Assembly (NCBI GenBank): GCA_034111045.1
Contig: JAWUYA010000065.1
Location: 1 to 64,000 of the forward strand
DNA length: 64,000 nucleotides
Source: JALJPB01 sp034111045
GTDB taxonomy: Bacteria > Pseudomonadota > Gammaproteobacteria > Enterobacterales > Alteromonadaceae
Direction: 5' to 3'
In this document: one piece after another, positions 28,119-37,755 of the stretch
Numbering within the stretch: position 1 is the first letter of the stretch
Layout: the number at the start of each line of letters is the position of its first letter
Notes under the pieces: generated by a model
Told to the model about the DNA's origin: nothing
The model's database searches: none
Seen by the model: the letters and a program-made list of their open reading frames with translations, nothing else
Program-made: the position numbers and the translations under genes

Positions 28119-28678
28119 TGTTGACTACTTTACGCAATACTCTTTATGGCTTTGTTGCTCCAGAAATTTTAGCAAAAGCGAAAAACATTAAATTATTAGT
28201 ATGTGATGTCGATGGTGTATTTTCTGATGGTCGTATTTATTTAGGTAATGAAGGTGAAGAGCTCAAGGCCTTTCATACCAAAGACGGTTTTGGCATAAAA
28301 GCCTTAGGGGCTAGTGGTATTGACGTGGCTATTATAACAGGTAGACGTTCTCAAATAGTCATTACTCGAATGAAAGCGTTAAATGTCCGCCATATCATTC
28401 AAGGTGAAGAAGATAAACTGCCTGCGTTAAAAACATTAGCGCAACAACAGCAAATTGAATTATCCGAGATCGCTTATATTGGCGATGATGTGCCTGATCT
28501 TACCTGCATAAAAAATGTTGGGTTAGGTATTGCTGTTCGTGATGCTCACCCAAGTGTATTATCAGGAGCAGACTATACAACCTATACTCTAGGTGGCTTT
28601 GGTGCGGTAAGAGAAATATGTGATCTAATAATGCAATGCCAAGGTACATTGTCAGATGCTAAAGGCTCTAGCCTATGA
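28118..28678 (+). CDS. kdsC: 3-deoxy-D-manno-octulosonate 8-phosphate phosphatase
   Basis: KdsC dephosphorylates Kdo-8-phosphate in LPS inner-core biosynthesis. It is a HAD-superfamily enzyme of 186 residues. Motif I is DVDGVFSDG (nucleophile Asp30, acid/base Asp32), motif II is in IITGRRS, and motif IV is in YIGDDVPDL. No cap domain insertion is present, consistent with the tetrameric KdsC type. It overlaps kdsD by 1 bp and lptC by 4 bp. Confidence 0.96.
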   Translation: MLTTLRNTLYGFVAPEILAKAKNIKLLVCDVDGVFSDGRIYLGNEGEELKAFHTKDGFGIKALGASGIDVAIITGRRSQIVITRMKALNVRHIIQGEEDKLPALKTLAQQQQIELSEIAYIGDDVPDLTCIKNVGLGIAVRDAHPSVLSGADYTTYTLGGFGAVREICDLIMQCQGTLSDAKGSSL

Positions 28679-29241
28679 GTTTACTCTCTCGATGGGCGTT
28701 AGGTATCTTTGCCATTGCAGCTATTCTTTATGGTCTAACGCAGTGGCGTAATGCGGTTCAAAAGCCAACGCCTTCTATTGATAGAGCCTTAACACCCGAT
28801 TTTATTGCCGAGTCATTAAAAAGTGCTATTTATAATAAAGAAGGTACTCTTTCTCATGAAATTGAAGCTGATCGTATGGAACATTATACCGAGCTTGAAT
28901 TTACTCACTTTGAACTACCTAATTATACTTTATACCCAAAGAATTCGAGCTCACCTTGGCAAGTTAAAGCAAAAGAAGCAACACTTTACAACAATAACCT
29001 AGTAATATTAAAAAATGCCGTCAGAATTACCAGCACAGAACCCGAAGCTTTCATACAAGCCGTTCACAGTAGGGCCCTAGAGTTAGATTTAAATACCAAC
29101 ATTATCAGCTCAGTTCAAGAAGTTATTGTTTACGGTAAAAATTTCACTATGTATGGTTCTGGATTAATCATTAACTTAAATACAACACAGATGACATTAA
29201 CGCAACATGAAAAAACTACTATTAAAAAAAATAAGAGCTAG
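28675..29241 (+). CDS. lptC: LPS export protein LptC
   Basis: LptC is the bitopic inner-membrane component of the Lpt bridge that passes LPS from LptBFG to LptA. The 188 residues start with one transmembrane segment (LGIFAIAAILYGLTQW). A periplasmic beta-jellyroll domain follows, with LSHEIEADRMEHYTELEFT and WQVKAKEATLYNN. It shares ATGA with the kdsC end and overlaps lptA by 35 bp, so expression is strongly coupled. Confidence 0.94.
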   Translation: MSLLSRWALGIFAIAAILYGLTQWRNAVQKPTPSIDRALTPDFIAESLKSAIYNKEGTLSHEIEADRMEHYTELEFTHFELPNYTLYPKNSSSPWQVKAKEATLYNNNLVILKNAVRITSTEPEAFIQAVHSRALELDLNTNIISSVQEVIVYGKNFTMYGSGLIINLNTTQMTLTQHEKTTIKKNKS

Positions 29242-29722
29242 TTTACTAATTTTAGTTCCTCTAGTGATTACACCGCAAGTAATGTCTGCTGACAATACCG
29301 ATCTTGAACAAGAGATTCTTATTTCAGCGAATCGCCAAGCGGGTGATTTAAAAAATAAAATTGCTAGCTACATTGGTGATGTTGTCATCAAACAAGGCAC
29401 GTTAATTATTCGTGCTGATTCTGTTAAAATTTATCAAGCAAAAATTGATGAAGAGGTTTATATTGCTCAAGGTAAACCTGCCAAATTTGAACAAATATTA
29501 GCTGATGGGAGTAAAATTTCCTTACAGGCTGACGAAATAAAATATGAACCCGCAATTCATGCTATTGTTATTACAGGTAATGCCTTATTACAACAAGCGG
29601 GTAGCGAAGTCAGAGGGAGTAAAATAACTTACAACACTATAACAGAACAACTTGATGCCATTGGCAACCTTAATGAAAAAACCTCTACCGTTTTACAACC
29701 AAAAAAAAAGGCTAACCCATAA
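29207..29722 (+). CDS. lptA: LPS transport periplasmic protein LptA
   Basis: LptA forms the periplasmic beta-jellyroll bridge that carries LPS to LptDE. The 171 residues have a signal peptide ending near VMSA-DN. The OstA-type repeat follows: GDVVIKQGTLIIRADSVKI, AQGKPAKFEQ and ADEIKYEP. The 35 bp overlap with lptC is longer than usual; a later start would remove the signal peptide, so the overlap is probably real. Confidence 0.94.
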   Translation: MKKLLLKKIRASLLILVPLVITPQVMSADNTDLEQEILISANRQAGDLKNKIASYIGDVVIKQGTLIIRADSVKIYQAKIDEEVYIAQGKPAKFEQILADGSKISLQADEIKYEPAIHAIVITGNALLQQAGSEVRGSKITYNTITEQLDAIGNLNEKTSTVLQPKKKANP

Positions 29723-29725
29723 AGT

Positions 29726-30457
29726 ATGACAACAGCGACACTTATCGCCAATGGTTTGGCTAAAGCATATAAAAAACGTTTAGTGGTTAAAAATGTCAGT
29801 TTACAAGTATCTGCTGGGCAAATTGTCGGTCTACTAGGGCCAAATGGTGCTGGCAAAACCACTTCATTTTATATGATTGTTGGGTTAGTTCCTAATGATA
29901 GTGGCAGTATTCTGCTCAATAATGAAGATGTTACCCTCGCTCCTATGCATGAAAGAGCCCGTAAAGGTATTGGTTATCTCCCTCAGGAAGCTTCTATTTT
30001 TAGAAAACTGACCGTTACTGATAACATTATGGCCATTTTACAAACTCGTAAAGAGCTCAATGATATTCAACGCCAAGAGAAACTTGATCATTTATTGGAA
30101 GAGTTTCATATTAGTCATATTAAAGACAATTTAGGTATGAGTTTATCAGGTGGTGAAAGACGCCGAGTAGAAATTGCGAGGGCATTAGCTGCCGATCCAA
30201 AATTTATTTTACTTGATGAACCCTTTGCCGGTGTTGATCCCATTTCAGTAGGCGATATTAAAAAAATCATTATTCAGTTAAAAGAACGTGGTATTGGAAT
30301 TTTAATTACCGACCATAATGTCAGAGAAACTCTTGATGTATGTGAACATGCATATATCGTCAGTCATGGTGAATTAATCGCTGAAGGTAATGCAGATCAA
30401 ATACTTGCAAATCAGCATGTAAGAGATGTATACCTAGGCGAACAATTCACGCTATAG
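29726..30457 (+). CDS. lptB: LPS export ABC transporter ATP-binding protein LptB
   Basis: LptB is the ATPase that powers extraction of LPS from the inner membrane with LptFG. The 243 residues contain a Walker A motif GPNGAGKTT (38-46), a Q-loop region GYLPQEASIFRKL, a signature LSGGERRRVEIARAL, a Walker B motif FILLDEPFAGVDP, and the H-loop ITDHNVRE. It is 3 bp after lptA and 81 bp before rpoN. Confidence 0.97.
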   Translation: MTTATLIANGLAKAYKKRLVVKNVSLQVSAGQIVGLLGPNGAGKTTSFYMIVGLVPNDSGSILLNNEDVTLAPMHERARKGIGYLPQEASIFRKLTVTDNIMAILQTRKELNDIQRQEKLDHLLEEFHISHIKDNLGMSLSGGERRRVEIARALAADPKFILLDEPFAGVDPISVGDIKKIIIQLKERGIGILITDHNVRETLDVCEHAYIVSHGELIAEGNADQILANQHVRDVYLGEQFTL

Positions 30458-30538
30458 TAAAATATACATTAACAACCCCTCATTTGGATAAGTTAAACTA
30501 TGCTTTATTTAAACCAACTAAGAAGATTATAAAGGTAA

Positions 30539-32050
30539 ATGCGCCCTACACTACAACTCCGTATTGGACAACATTTAACCATGACACCGCAGCTGCAACA
30601 AGCGATAAAGCTATTGCAGTTGTCGACGTTAGACCTTCAGCAAGAAATTCAAGAAGCGCTTGAAAGTAACCCATTATTAGAAGTTGAAGAAGCTGCCCCG
30701 CTAGATAATGAAAACAAAGCGGATCACCTTGAAGAAGGATTTACTCCCACAGTAACATCATCAGAGCAAGCAACAAGTGATGGCAGTGAAGACTCTTTAC
30801 CAACAATTGATGAAATTAGCAGTGCTGAGGCTATGGAAAACACTGATATCCCTGATGAACTTAATATGGATACCACTTGGGATGAAAACTATAGCGCAGG
30901 CACCTCAAACTCAAATGTTGGCAGTGGTTCAACTTCCGAAGATTTTACCTATCAAGGTGAAACAACAGACTCTATTCAAGATCACCTGATGTGGCAAATG
31001 GAGCTCACGCCATTCACCGATAGAGACAGAGCAATAGCTACGGCTATTATAGACGGTGTTGATGATGCGGGCTATCTAACGATTAGCTGTGAAGATATAC
31101 TTGAAAGTGTTGCCAATGCCGAAGTTGAATTAGATGAAGTAGAAGCGGTGTTAAAACGCATTAATATGTTTGATCCTATCGGCGTAGCTGCTCGTTCCAT
31201 TGCCGAGTGTTTGATGATTCAGCTTAACCAATTTGATGCTGATACACCTTGGTTAGCCGAAAGCAAATTGATTATCAGTGAGCATATTGACTTATTAGGT
31301 AGTCGTGATTACCGACAATTGATGCGTAAAACAAAATTAAAAGAAGATCAACTCCGCGAAGTTATGCGCCTGATTCAATCACTCACCCCGCGCCCTGGTG
31401 ATGCGGTTATAAAAAGTGATGACCAATATGTCATTCCTGATGTGTCTGTTGAGAAAAAAAATGGTCGATGGGTCGTTGAACTTAACCCTGATACCGCGCC
31501 AAAGCTTTCCATCAATCAACAATATGCAGCACTAACGCGGTCAATGAAATCGTCAGCTGACAATCAATTTATCCGCTCAAATTTACAAGATGCAAAATGG
31601 TTTATAAAATCTCTTGAGCAGCGTAATGATACTTTATTAAAAGTATCAAACTGTATTGTTCAGCGTCAACAAGGGTTTTTTGAATACGGAGCTGAAGCAA
31701 TGCGTCCTATGGTGCTCAATGATATTGCTGAATCTGTTGATATGCATGAATCAACTATCTCGAGAGTAACTACTCAGAAATATATGCATACCCCGAGAGG
31801 AATATTTGAACTGAAGTATTTTTTCTCAAGTCATGTAAGCACAGAAAATGGTGGTGAATGCTCATCTACCGCTATTAGAGTATTAATCAAAAAACTTATA
31901 GCTGCGGAAATTCCAGCTAAACCTTTAAGTGATAGTAAAATAGCAGATTTGTTAGCCTGTCAAGGTATCAATGTTGCAAGAAGAACAATAGCCAAATATA
32001 GAGAATCTTTGACTATACCTCCTTCCAATCAAAGAAAAAGTTTACTTTAA
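30539..32050 (+). CDS. rpoN: RNA polymerase sigma-54 factor
   Basis: Sigma-54 directs RNA polymerase to -24/-12 promoters and needs enhancer-binding ATPases, controlling nitrogen, motility and biofilm genes. The 503 residues have the Q- and L-rich activator-interaction region at the N-terminus (HLTMTPQLQQAIKLLQLS), an acidic linker, a core-binding region, and the C-terminal RpoN box ARRTIAKYRE (about residues 480-489). It is followed by hpf, ptsN and rapZ in the classical order. Confidence 0.97.
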   Translation: MRPTLQLRIGQHLTMTPQLQQAIKLLQLSTLDLQQEIQEALESNPLLEVEEAAPLDNENKADHLEEGFTPTVTSSEQATSDGSEDSLPTIDEISSAEAMENTDIPDELNMDTTWDENYSAGTSNSNVGSGSTSEDFTYQGETTDSIQDHLMWQMELTPFTDRDRAIATAIIDGVDDAGYLTISCEDILESVANAEVELDEVEAVLKRINMFDPIGVAARSIAECLMIQLNQFDADTPWLAESKLIISEHIDLLGSRDYRQLMRKTKLKEDQLREVMRLIQSLTPRPGDAVIKSDDQYVIPDVSVEKKNGRWVVELNPDTAPKLSINQQYAALTRSMKSSADNQFIRSNLQDAKWFIKSLEQRNDTLLKVSNCIVQRQQGFFEYGAEAMRPMVLNDIAESVDMHESTISRVTTQKYMHTPRGIFELKYFFSSHVSTENGGECSSTAIRVLIKKLIAAEIPAKPLSDSKIADLLACQGINVARRTIAKYRESLTIPPSNQRKSLL

Positions 32051-32090
32051 CTATAATATCGGCATTTTTTAATTCATAAGGACTACGTTT

Positions 32091-32378
32091 ATGCAAATTA
32101 ACCTTAGCGGCCACCATGTAGAAATTACCCGTTCATTAAGAGGATATGTTAATTCTAAATTTGCCAAAGTAGAAAGGCATTTTGATCATATTAATAATGT
32201 TCAAGTTATACTTACTGTTGAGAAATTAAAACAGTCTGCCGAAGCTACATTACACCTCAAAGGCAGCGAAATATTTGCCTCTGCGAACAACGAGGATATG
32301 TATACAGCGATAGATTTATTAATCGATAAACTTGATAAACAAATCCTTAAATACAAAGGTAAACACAATCAACATTAA
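32091..32378 (+). CDS. hpf: Short ribosome hibernation promoting factor HPF
   Basis: HPF binds the 30S decoding region and promotes 100S ribosome dimers in stationary phase. The 95 residues match the short-HPF fold, with MQINLSGHHVEITRSLRGYV at the start and YTAIDLLIDKLDKQILKYKGK near the end. Length and rpoN linkage favour HPF over the longer dimerising type. It starts 40 bp after rpoN. Confidence 0.93.
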   Translation: MQINLSGHHVEITRSLRGYVNSKFAKVERHFDHINNVQVILTVEKLKQSAEATLHLKGSEIFASANNEDMYTAIDLLIDKLDKQILKYKGKHNQH

Positions 32379-32501
32379 CTTAGCTTTGGCTATTTTATAT
32401 AGGGTAACGATCATTAATATTACTTGTTGCTATCTTTGCTAAAGTATCAATCGGGGCACAAGTGAATAAATGACATATTTAGCAAGATTGCAGAAAATAT
32501 T

Positions 32502-32954
32502 ATGAAGTTGCAAGAAATTCTCACTCCAGACTGTACTCAATGTTTAGCTACTGTTAGCAGCAAAAAAAGAGTGCTAGAAATGATTTGTTCTTTAGCGAGC
32601 AATAAAATCCCAGAGATTGATCAACATCAATTACTTGACAGCCTGATGGCACGAGAGAAAATGGGTAGCACAGGAATAGGAAACGGTATTGCGATCCCTC
32701 ATGGTAGGCTTAGTAATGCACATCATGTTATAGCCGTATTAATTACCACACAAAAACCAATAGCATTTGATGCCATTGACAACCGAGCCGTTGACATTTT
32801 TATTGCTCTTTTTGTTCCTGAAAATTGCTGTGATGAACACCTGAGTACACTTCAAAGTATCTCTAAGCTATTTAGTGGTAAATATACCAGTAAAATGATC
32901 AGAAAATGCCAAACCAATGAGCAGCTTTTTGAACTTATCCAAGCAATGAGCTAA
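32502..32954 (+). CDS. ptsN: Nitrogen PTS EIIA component PtsN
   Basis: PtsN (EIIA-Ntr) receives phosphate from the ptsO-encoded NPr and regulates potassium uptake, stress and metabolism rather than sugar import. The 150 residues contain GNGIAIPHGRL, with His67 as the phosphorylation site, and FDAIDNRAVDIFIALFVP. A 123 bp gap from hpf leaves room for an internal promoter. Confidence 0.95.
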   Translation: MKLQEILTPDCTQCLATVSSKKRVLEMICSLASNKIPEIDQHQLLDSLMAREKMGSTGIGNGIAIPHGRLSNAHHVIAVLITTQKPIAFDAIDNRAVDIFIALFVPENCCDEHLSTLQSISKLFSGKYTSKMIRKCQTNEQLFELIQAMS

Positions 32955-32986
32955 TTCGCTCAAAATAAAAATAATTAGGCAATATT

Positions 32987-33841
32987 ATGAAACTTATCAT
33001 AGTCAGTGGTCGTTCTGGCTCAGGAAAATCGGTTGCACTCAGAGTATTGGAAGATTTAGGTCACTACTGTGTTGATAATATTCCCATTAATTTACTGCCT
33101 GCACTCATTCATACAGTAATCAATGACTATGAAACTATCGCAGTTAGCTTAGATGTAAGAAATTTACCTAAGGATCCCAAAGACATTCCTGAAATCCTTA
33201 ATTATTTACCTAGTGCGGTTGAATTAACGATTCTTTATCTTGATGCTGATAGCACAGATTTAATCAGACGCTTTAGTGAAACTCGTCGGTTACATCCTTT
33301 AATTAAAAAACACATTGCCTTAGATCAAGCCATTGATTTAGAAAAAGAGTTACTTGAGCCAATTTCTAGTAGGGCTGACTTGTATATAAATACCAGTAAA
33401 CTTACACCTCACCAACTTGCAGATTTGGTGAGAGAGCGTATCTTAGGTAAAAAAACTGGTGCCATGGTGCTGGTGTTTGAATCTTTTGGCTATAAACATG
33501 GTATACCTGTAGATGCCGATTTTGTTTTTGATGCTCGGTTTTTACCAAACCCTTTTTGGGAAAAAGAATTAAAAACAATGACAGGACTAGATCTTCCTGT
33601 AAGAGATTTTTTAGCTAGTCAACCGATTATCACTAAATTTATCTGGCAAATTAATAGTTTTATGATGACATGGCTTCCACACCTTGAGCGTAATAATCGC
33701 AGTTATGTCACTATCGCTATAGGCTGTACTGGTGGAAAACATCGCTCAGTTTATATTGCGGAATTACTGGCTAATAACTTCAGCAAAGAACGAGAAGATA
33801 TTCAAACACGCCATCGTGATATTGAATCACCTAGAACCTAA
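32987..33841 (+). CDS. rapZ: RNase adapter protein RapZ
   Basis: RapZ binds nucleotides and, in enterobacteria, delivers the sRNA GlmZ to RNase E to control amino-sugar synthesis. The 284 residues have a Walker A motif GRSGSGKS (8-15), the conserved segment HYCVDNIPINLLP, and the C-terminal RNA-binding domain with DARFLPNPFW and IGCTGGKHRSVY. Whether a GlmZ-type sRNA target exists in this organism cannot be seen here. Confidence 0.96.
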   Translation: MKLIIVSGRSGSGKSVALRVLEDLGHYCVDNIPINLLPALIHTVINDYETIAVSLDVRNLPKDPKDIPEILNYLPSAVELTILYLDADSTDLIRRFSETRRLHPLIKKHIALDQAIDLEKELLEPISSRADLYINTSKLTPHQLADLVRERILGKKTGAMVLVFESFGYKHGIPVDADFVFDARFLPNPFWEKELKTMTGLDLPVRDFLASQPIITKFIWQINSFMMTWLPHLERNNRSYVTIAIGCTGGKHRSVYIAELLANNFSKEREDIQTRHRDIESPRT

Positions 33842-33873
33842 CCACATCTATTTAGTTTAAGTTGAAAATAGCC

Positions 33874-34149
33874 ATGACAATCGTTGAAAGCCAAGTCGAT
33901 ATCACCAATAAACTGGGGTTACATGCTCGAGCTGCAACCAAGCTTGCACAATTAAGCATGAAATTTAACGCTAAAATAACCTTAGTGCTTGAAAATAATC
34001 AAGCCGATGCGAGTAGTATTATGGCGATAATGTTATTAGCGGGTGCTAAAGGGAAATCAGTCAAAATAATCGCTGAAGGTGAAGATGCAGTAAAGGCGTT
34101 AAAGTGTATTTGCCAGTTAATCACAAATAAATTTGACGAACCAGAATAA
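33874..34149 (+). CDS. ptsO: Nitrogen PTS phosphocarrier protein NPr
   Basis: NPr is the HPr-like phosphocarrier between EI-Ntr and PtsN. The product is 91 residues from the ATG at 33874. It contains KLGLHARAATKLAQL, with the phosphorylatable histidine at residue 17, and SSIMAIMLLAGAKG. I chose this ATG over a TTG four codons upstream because MTIVESQVDI matches the expected HPr-fold start. It closes the rpoN-hpf-ptsN-rapZ-ptsO run. Confidence 0.94.
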   Translation: MTIVESQVDITNKLGLHARAATKLAQLSMKFNAKITLVLENNQADASSIMAIMLLAGAKGKSVKIIAEGEDAVKALKCICQLITNKFDEPE

Positions 34150-34307
34150 CTAAAATTATCCTCTTAATATTATAATAAAGCTGATAAAAGTCCACAGTTA
34201 CGATAAACTTTATCCTTTAGGAAACTGTCTTCATTGTTGAATAATAATAACCACAGTTTTCATTTACCCTTTTTACTTTACCAAACCACTGCAGACAAGG
34301 CTGATAT

Positions 34308-35666
34308 ATGCCAGAAATATCAGAGAATAAGGCTAACCAGCAACGACTGCAAGAGGTTAATAAAGCCCTTAGCAGCGGAATGTTTGTGTCCGTTCGAAAA
34401 CTATTACAGAATATACCAGCCTATGATATTTCTCTGATACTTGAATCATCCCCCATAAAAACTCGCTCCGTTCTTTGGCAATTAATTGATCCCGACAACC
34501 ATGGGGAAGTACTTGAAGAGCTTAACGAAAGCGTGCGTAAAGGAATTCTTAAAAGCATGCGACCTGAAAAACTGGCCGCCGTTGCTGAAGGGATGGATGT
34601 TGATGATTTAGCTGAAGTATTAAGAACATTACCTGACAGTGTCTATCGTGAAGTAATTAGCAGTATGGATAGCCAAGACAGAGCAAGAGTGGAAACTGCC
34701 CTGTCGTTTGATGAAGACACGGCAGGGGGTATCATGAATACGGATGCGGTTACCCTGCGCCCTGATGTCTCTGCTGATGTCGTCCTTAGGTACTTAAGAG
34801 TCAGGGGCGAACTGCCTGATGCAACAGATTCATTTTATGTGGTTAATCGAGATGATATTTTTATTGGTGCTGTAACCTTGTCTTCTTTAGTGACAGCTAA
34901 ACCTGAAACAAGTATTTCCTCCCTTATTGATAAAGACATTGAAGCGGTGTCAGCTAATCTCGAAGATAACGCAGTCGCTCAGCTATTTGAACGTTACGAT
35001 TGGTTGTCAGCTCCAGTTATCGACGATGAAGGCCATTTATTAGGTCGAATTACCATAGACGATGTTATCGACATTATTCGAGAAGACGCCGAACATACCA
35101 TGATGAGTATGGTGGGTTTAGACGATGAAGCCGATACCTTCGCTCCTGTATTTAAAAGTACCCAACAACGCTCTGTTTGGCTTGGCATTAACCTGATGAC
35201 CGCTTTATTAGCGGTCGCTGTGACCAGTTTATTTGAAGGTATTTTCGAACAACTCGCCATTTTAGCGGTGCTGAATTCACTCGTACCAAGCATGGGTGGT
35301 GTTGCCGGCAATCAAACCTTAACCTTAGTTATCCGCGGCATGGCGCTCGGTCATGTTGGTGACAGTAACGCTCGGGCGTTACTCAGTAAAGAACTCGCTA
35401 TTGGCTTCTTAAATGGCCTGATTTGGGCGCTGTTGATTGCTAGCGTAGTCGCGCTATGGAAACAAGATTTAATGCTCGGTGGTGTCATCGCTTTTGCGAT
35501 GTTAATGAATATGATAGCCGCAGGTATTGCAGGAGTGACTATCCCCTTGATGTTAAAGCGGATGAATATTGATCCCGCATTAGCTGGTACCGTGTTATTA
35601 ACGACAATCACCGATGTTGTTGGAATTTTTGCCTTTTTAGGTACAGCAACTATATTACTCACTTAA
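34308..35666 (+). CDS. mgtE: Magnesium transporter MgtE
   Basis: MgtE is a Mg2+-gated Mg2+ channel. The 452 residues comprise a cytoplasmic helical N domain (about 30-130), two CBS domains (about 135-255) and a C-terminal block of about five transmembrane helices with SLVPSMGGVAGNQTLTLVIRG, the conserved pore region. The 158 bp gap after ptsO has no gene and could carry its own promoter. It converges on pmbA. Confidence 0.95.
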   Translation: MPEISENKANQQRLQEVNKALSSGMFVSVRKLLQNIPAYDISLILESSPIKTRSVLWQLIDPDNHGEVLEELNESVRKGILKSMRPEKLAAVAEGMDVDDLAEVLRTLPDSVYREVISSMDSQDRARVETALSFDEDTAGGIMNTDAVTLRPDVSADVVLRYLRVRGELPDATDSFYVVNRDDIFIGAVTLSSLVTAKPETSISSLIDKDIEAVSANLEDNAVAQLFERYDWLSAPVIDDEGHLLGRITIDDVIDIIREDAEHTMMSMVGLDDEADTFAPVFKSTQQRSVWLGINLMTALLAVAVTSLFEGIFEQLAILAVLNSLVPSMGGVAGNQTLTLVIRGMALGHVGDSNARALLSKELAIGFLNGLIWALLIASVVALWKQDLMLGGVIAFAMLMNMIAAGIAGVTIPLMLKRMNIDPALAGTVLLTTITDVVGIFAFLGTATILLT

Positions 35667-35757
35667 CTTTTTATATACAAAAATCATCAGTAAGACTTAA
35701 CGTAGGATGGGTTAACTATAAAAGCAAAACCCATTGATCTATGCTCCACCAAATAAA

Positions 35758-37101
35758 CTAATTACCTGCCACCTGCATTTCTTCAATAATGACAGAGCCT
35801 GTTCTGATACTACCACGCATATCTACATCGCTACCTACAGCGACCAAGCCTTTAAAAATATATTGCAATTTACCTGAAATAGTTATTTCACTTACAGGGT
35901 AAGCAATTTTACCCTTTTCAACCCAAAAACCTGCAGCGCCACGAGAATAGTCACCCGTGAGTACGTTAACACCCTGACCCATTAATTCTGTCACTAACAA
36001 CCCCGTACCGAGTTTATTTAACATTGCTTCAAAGTCGCCACCATTTGACGACACTAACCAGTTATGAATACCACCGGCATGCCCCGTTGCCGTCAGACCT
36101 AACTTACGAGCCGAATAACTAGTTAATAGATAAGTATCTAAAGCACCGGCAGTAATAATATTTCTGTCTTGAGTAATAACACCTTCGCTATCAAAAGCAC
36201 TACTCGCTAATGCTTTTTTAAGATGTGGTCGCTCTTCAATTGTTAAAAATTCAGGGAATATTTGCGTTCCTAAGGCATCCATTAAAAAAGAGGATTTACG
36301 ATAGAGATTCCCTCCACTAATTGCGGCAATCAAGTGGCCAAAAATGGTGTTGGCAATATCGGCTCTAAACATGACGGGTACTTTAGCTGTTGCTAACTTT
36401 TGTGCATTTAAACGTGAAAGCACTTCCTTAGAAGCCTGGCGACCTATACTTGCGGCATCGTCTAACATATCAAAATCTCGATTAACACTATAAGCGTAAT
36501 CACGCTGCATTTCCTCACCTTCTGAGGCAATGGCAACACAGCTTAAACTATGACGAGAACTCGGGTAGCTTACTAACTGGCCATGGCTATTACCATAAAT
36601 CTTAAAGCCTTCAAAGCTTGCCAATGTAGCCCCGTCTGAATTAGTGATTCTTTTATCGAAGGCTAAGGCTTCATTTTCGCATATTTTGGCGAGATCTATA
36701 GCTTGCTCTGTAGTTAAGGCTTTAGGGTGGTATAAATCGAGATCTTTGGGATTCATCTCCAACATTTTTTTATCTGCTAGACCAGAGCAATCATCAACCG
36801 AAGTATATTTAGCAATATTTATTGCGGCTTGCACCGTTTGTTGTAAGGCGTTTTCTGACAAGTCCGCTGTTGACGCACTGCCTTTCCTACCTTGTTGATA
36901 AACAGTAATACCTAAAGCGCCATCACTGGTAAATTCAACATTTTCAACTTCACCTAAGCGAGTACACACACTCAAGCCTTGGCTACGACTCATGGCAACC
37001 TCGGCACCATCGGCTCCTAAATGTTTCGCTAATTCAAGGACTTTGGATACACGATCTGTTACTTGTTCGAGTTGTTTGGTAATACTGTCTTGCTGTGTCA
37101 T
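35758..37101 (-). CDS. pmbA: Metalloprotease complex subunit PmbA/TldE
   Basis: PmbA (TldE) partners with TldD in a heterodimeric protease that matures microcin B17 and degrades unfolded peptides such as CcdA. The 447 residues have the U62 family fold but lack the HExxxH zinc motif found in TldD. Family segments include HAGGIHNWLVSSNGGDFEAML and ELMGQGVNVLTGDYSRGAAGFW. It is divergent from darP, the usual gammaproteobacterial pairing. tldD lies nearby on the same strand, unlike in E. coli where the two are distant. Confidence 0.95.
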   Translation of the reverse strand: MTQQDSITKQLEQVTDRVSKVLELAKHLGADGAEVAMSRSQGLSVCTRLGEVENVEFTSDGALGITVYQQGRKGSASTADLSENALQQTVQAAINIAKYTSVDDCSGLADKKMLEMNPKDLDLYHPKALTTEQAIDLAKICENEALAFDKRITNSDGATLASFEGFKIYGNSHGQLVSYPSSRHSLSCVAIASEGEEMQRDYAYSVNRDFDMLDDAASIGRQASKEVLSRLNAQKLATAKVPVMFRADIANTIFGHLIAAISGGNLYRKSSFLMDALGTQIFPEFLTIEERPHLKKALASSAFDSEGVITQDRNIITAGALDTYLLTSYSARKLGLTATGHAGGIHNWLVSSNGGDFEAMLNKLGTGLLVTELMGQGVNVLTGDYSRGAAGFWVEKGKIAYPVSEITISGKLQYIFKGLVAVGSDVDMRGSIRTGSVIIEEMQVAGN

Positions 37102-37227
37102 AGTAATTTTTATCTCTGATTAAACGCTAATTTTCGTGAAATTATTGACTGAGTGCCTAATTTGGCTAGTTTGCACTAGTTAATTTGCGCTATACTAGTG
37201 GCAATTATTGTATTGACGACTAACATT

Positions 37228-37746
37228 ATGCCCCAGTCTGCACCTGATATCGATGACTTCGAAGAAGAATTGAAAAGTAAATCCGAAATAAAAAGAGAAA
37301 TGCATAGGATGCAAGACTTTGCCCAAAAATTGGTTGAAATGTCGAAACATCAGCGCAGTAAAATCCCTCTTACTGAAGAATTACTTGCAGATATGATTTT
37401 AGCTGAAAAAATCAAAGGCAAACATGAAGCCGTTCGTCGTCATATTCGTCATATTGCCAAAGTATTAATAGAAACAGATTTAGCCCCTATACATCAAGCA
37501 CTTGATGTCATGGCAAATAAACATCAGCAAGAAAGTTCTAAATTTATTCGCTTAGAAAGTATTCGTGATGAGCTAATCAATGGTGATAATCAAACGGTTG
37601 AAATATATTTGGCTGATAATAAAAAAATGGAACGTCAAAAGCTCAAACAACTTACTCGCCAAGCTAAAAAAGAGATAAAAGCTGAAAAAATTGGTAAGCA
37701 TACGCAAGAGTTATTTAATTACCTGAAAGTGAACATACCGCAATAA
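37228..37746 (+). CDS. darP: Ribosome biogenesis factor DarP (YjgA, DUF615)
   Basis: DarP/YjgA binds late 50S precursors and assists peptidyl-transferase-centre maturation. The 172 residues from the ATG at 37228 are highly charged and helical: KSEIKREMHRMQDFAQKLVE and HEAVRRHIRHIAKVL match the family. A GTG 30 bp upstream is possible but adds a non-conserved extension. It is divergent from pmbA. Confidence 0.93.
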   Translation: MPQSAPDIDDFEEELKSKSEIKREMHRMQDFAQKLVEMSKHQRSKIPLTEELLADMILAEKIKGKHEAVRRHIRHIAKVLIETDLAPIHQALDVMANKHQQESSKFIRLESIRDELINGDNQTVEIYLADNKKMERQKLKQLTRQAKKEIKAEKIGKHTQELFNYLKVNIPQ

Positions 37747-37755
37747 AAAGTCGAT

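Noticed and set aside
34150..34307. Magnesium riboswitch (M-box) before mgtE
   Set aside because: The 158 bp gap contains only short AT-rich repeats and no fold or conserved core that I can recognise as an M-box.
35707..35734. ATGGGTT/AACCCAT hairpin between mgtE and pmbA as a terminator
   Set aside because: The stem has only 7 bp with a 14 nt loop and no T-tract on either side, so it was not listed as a terminator.
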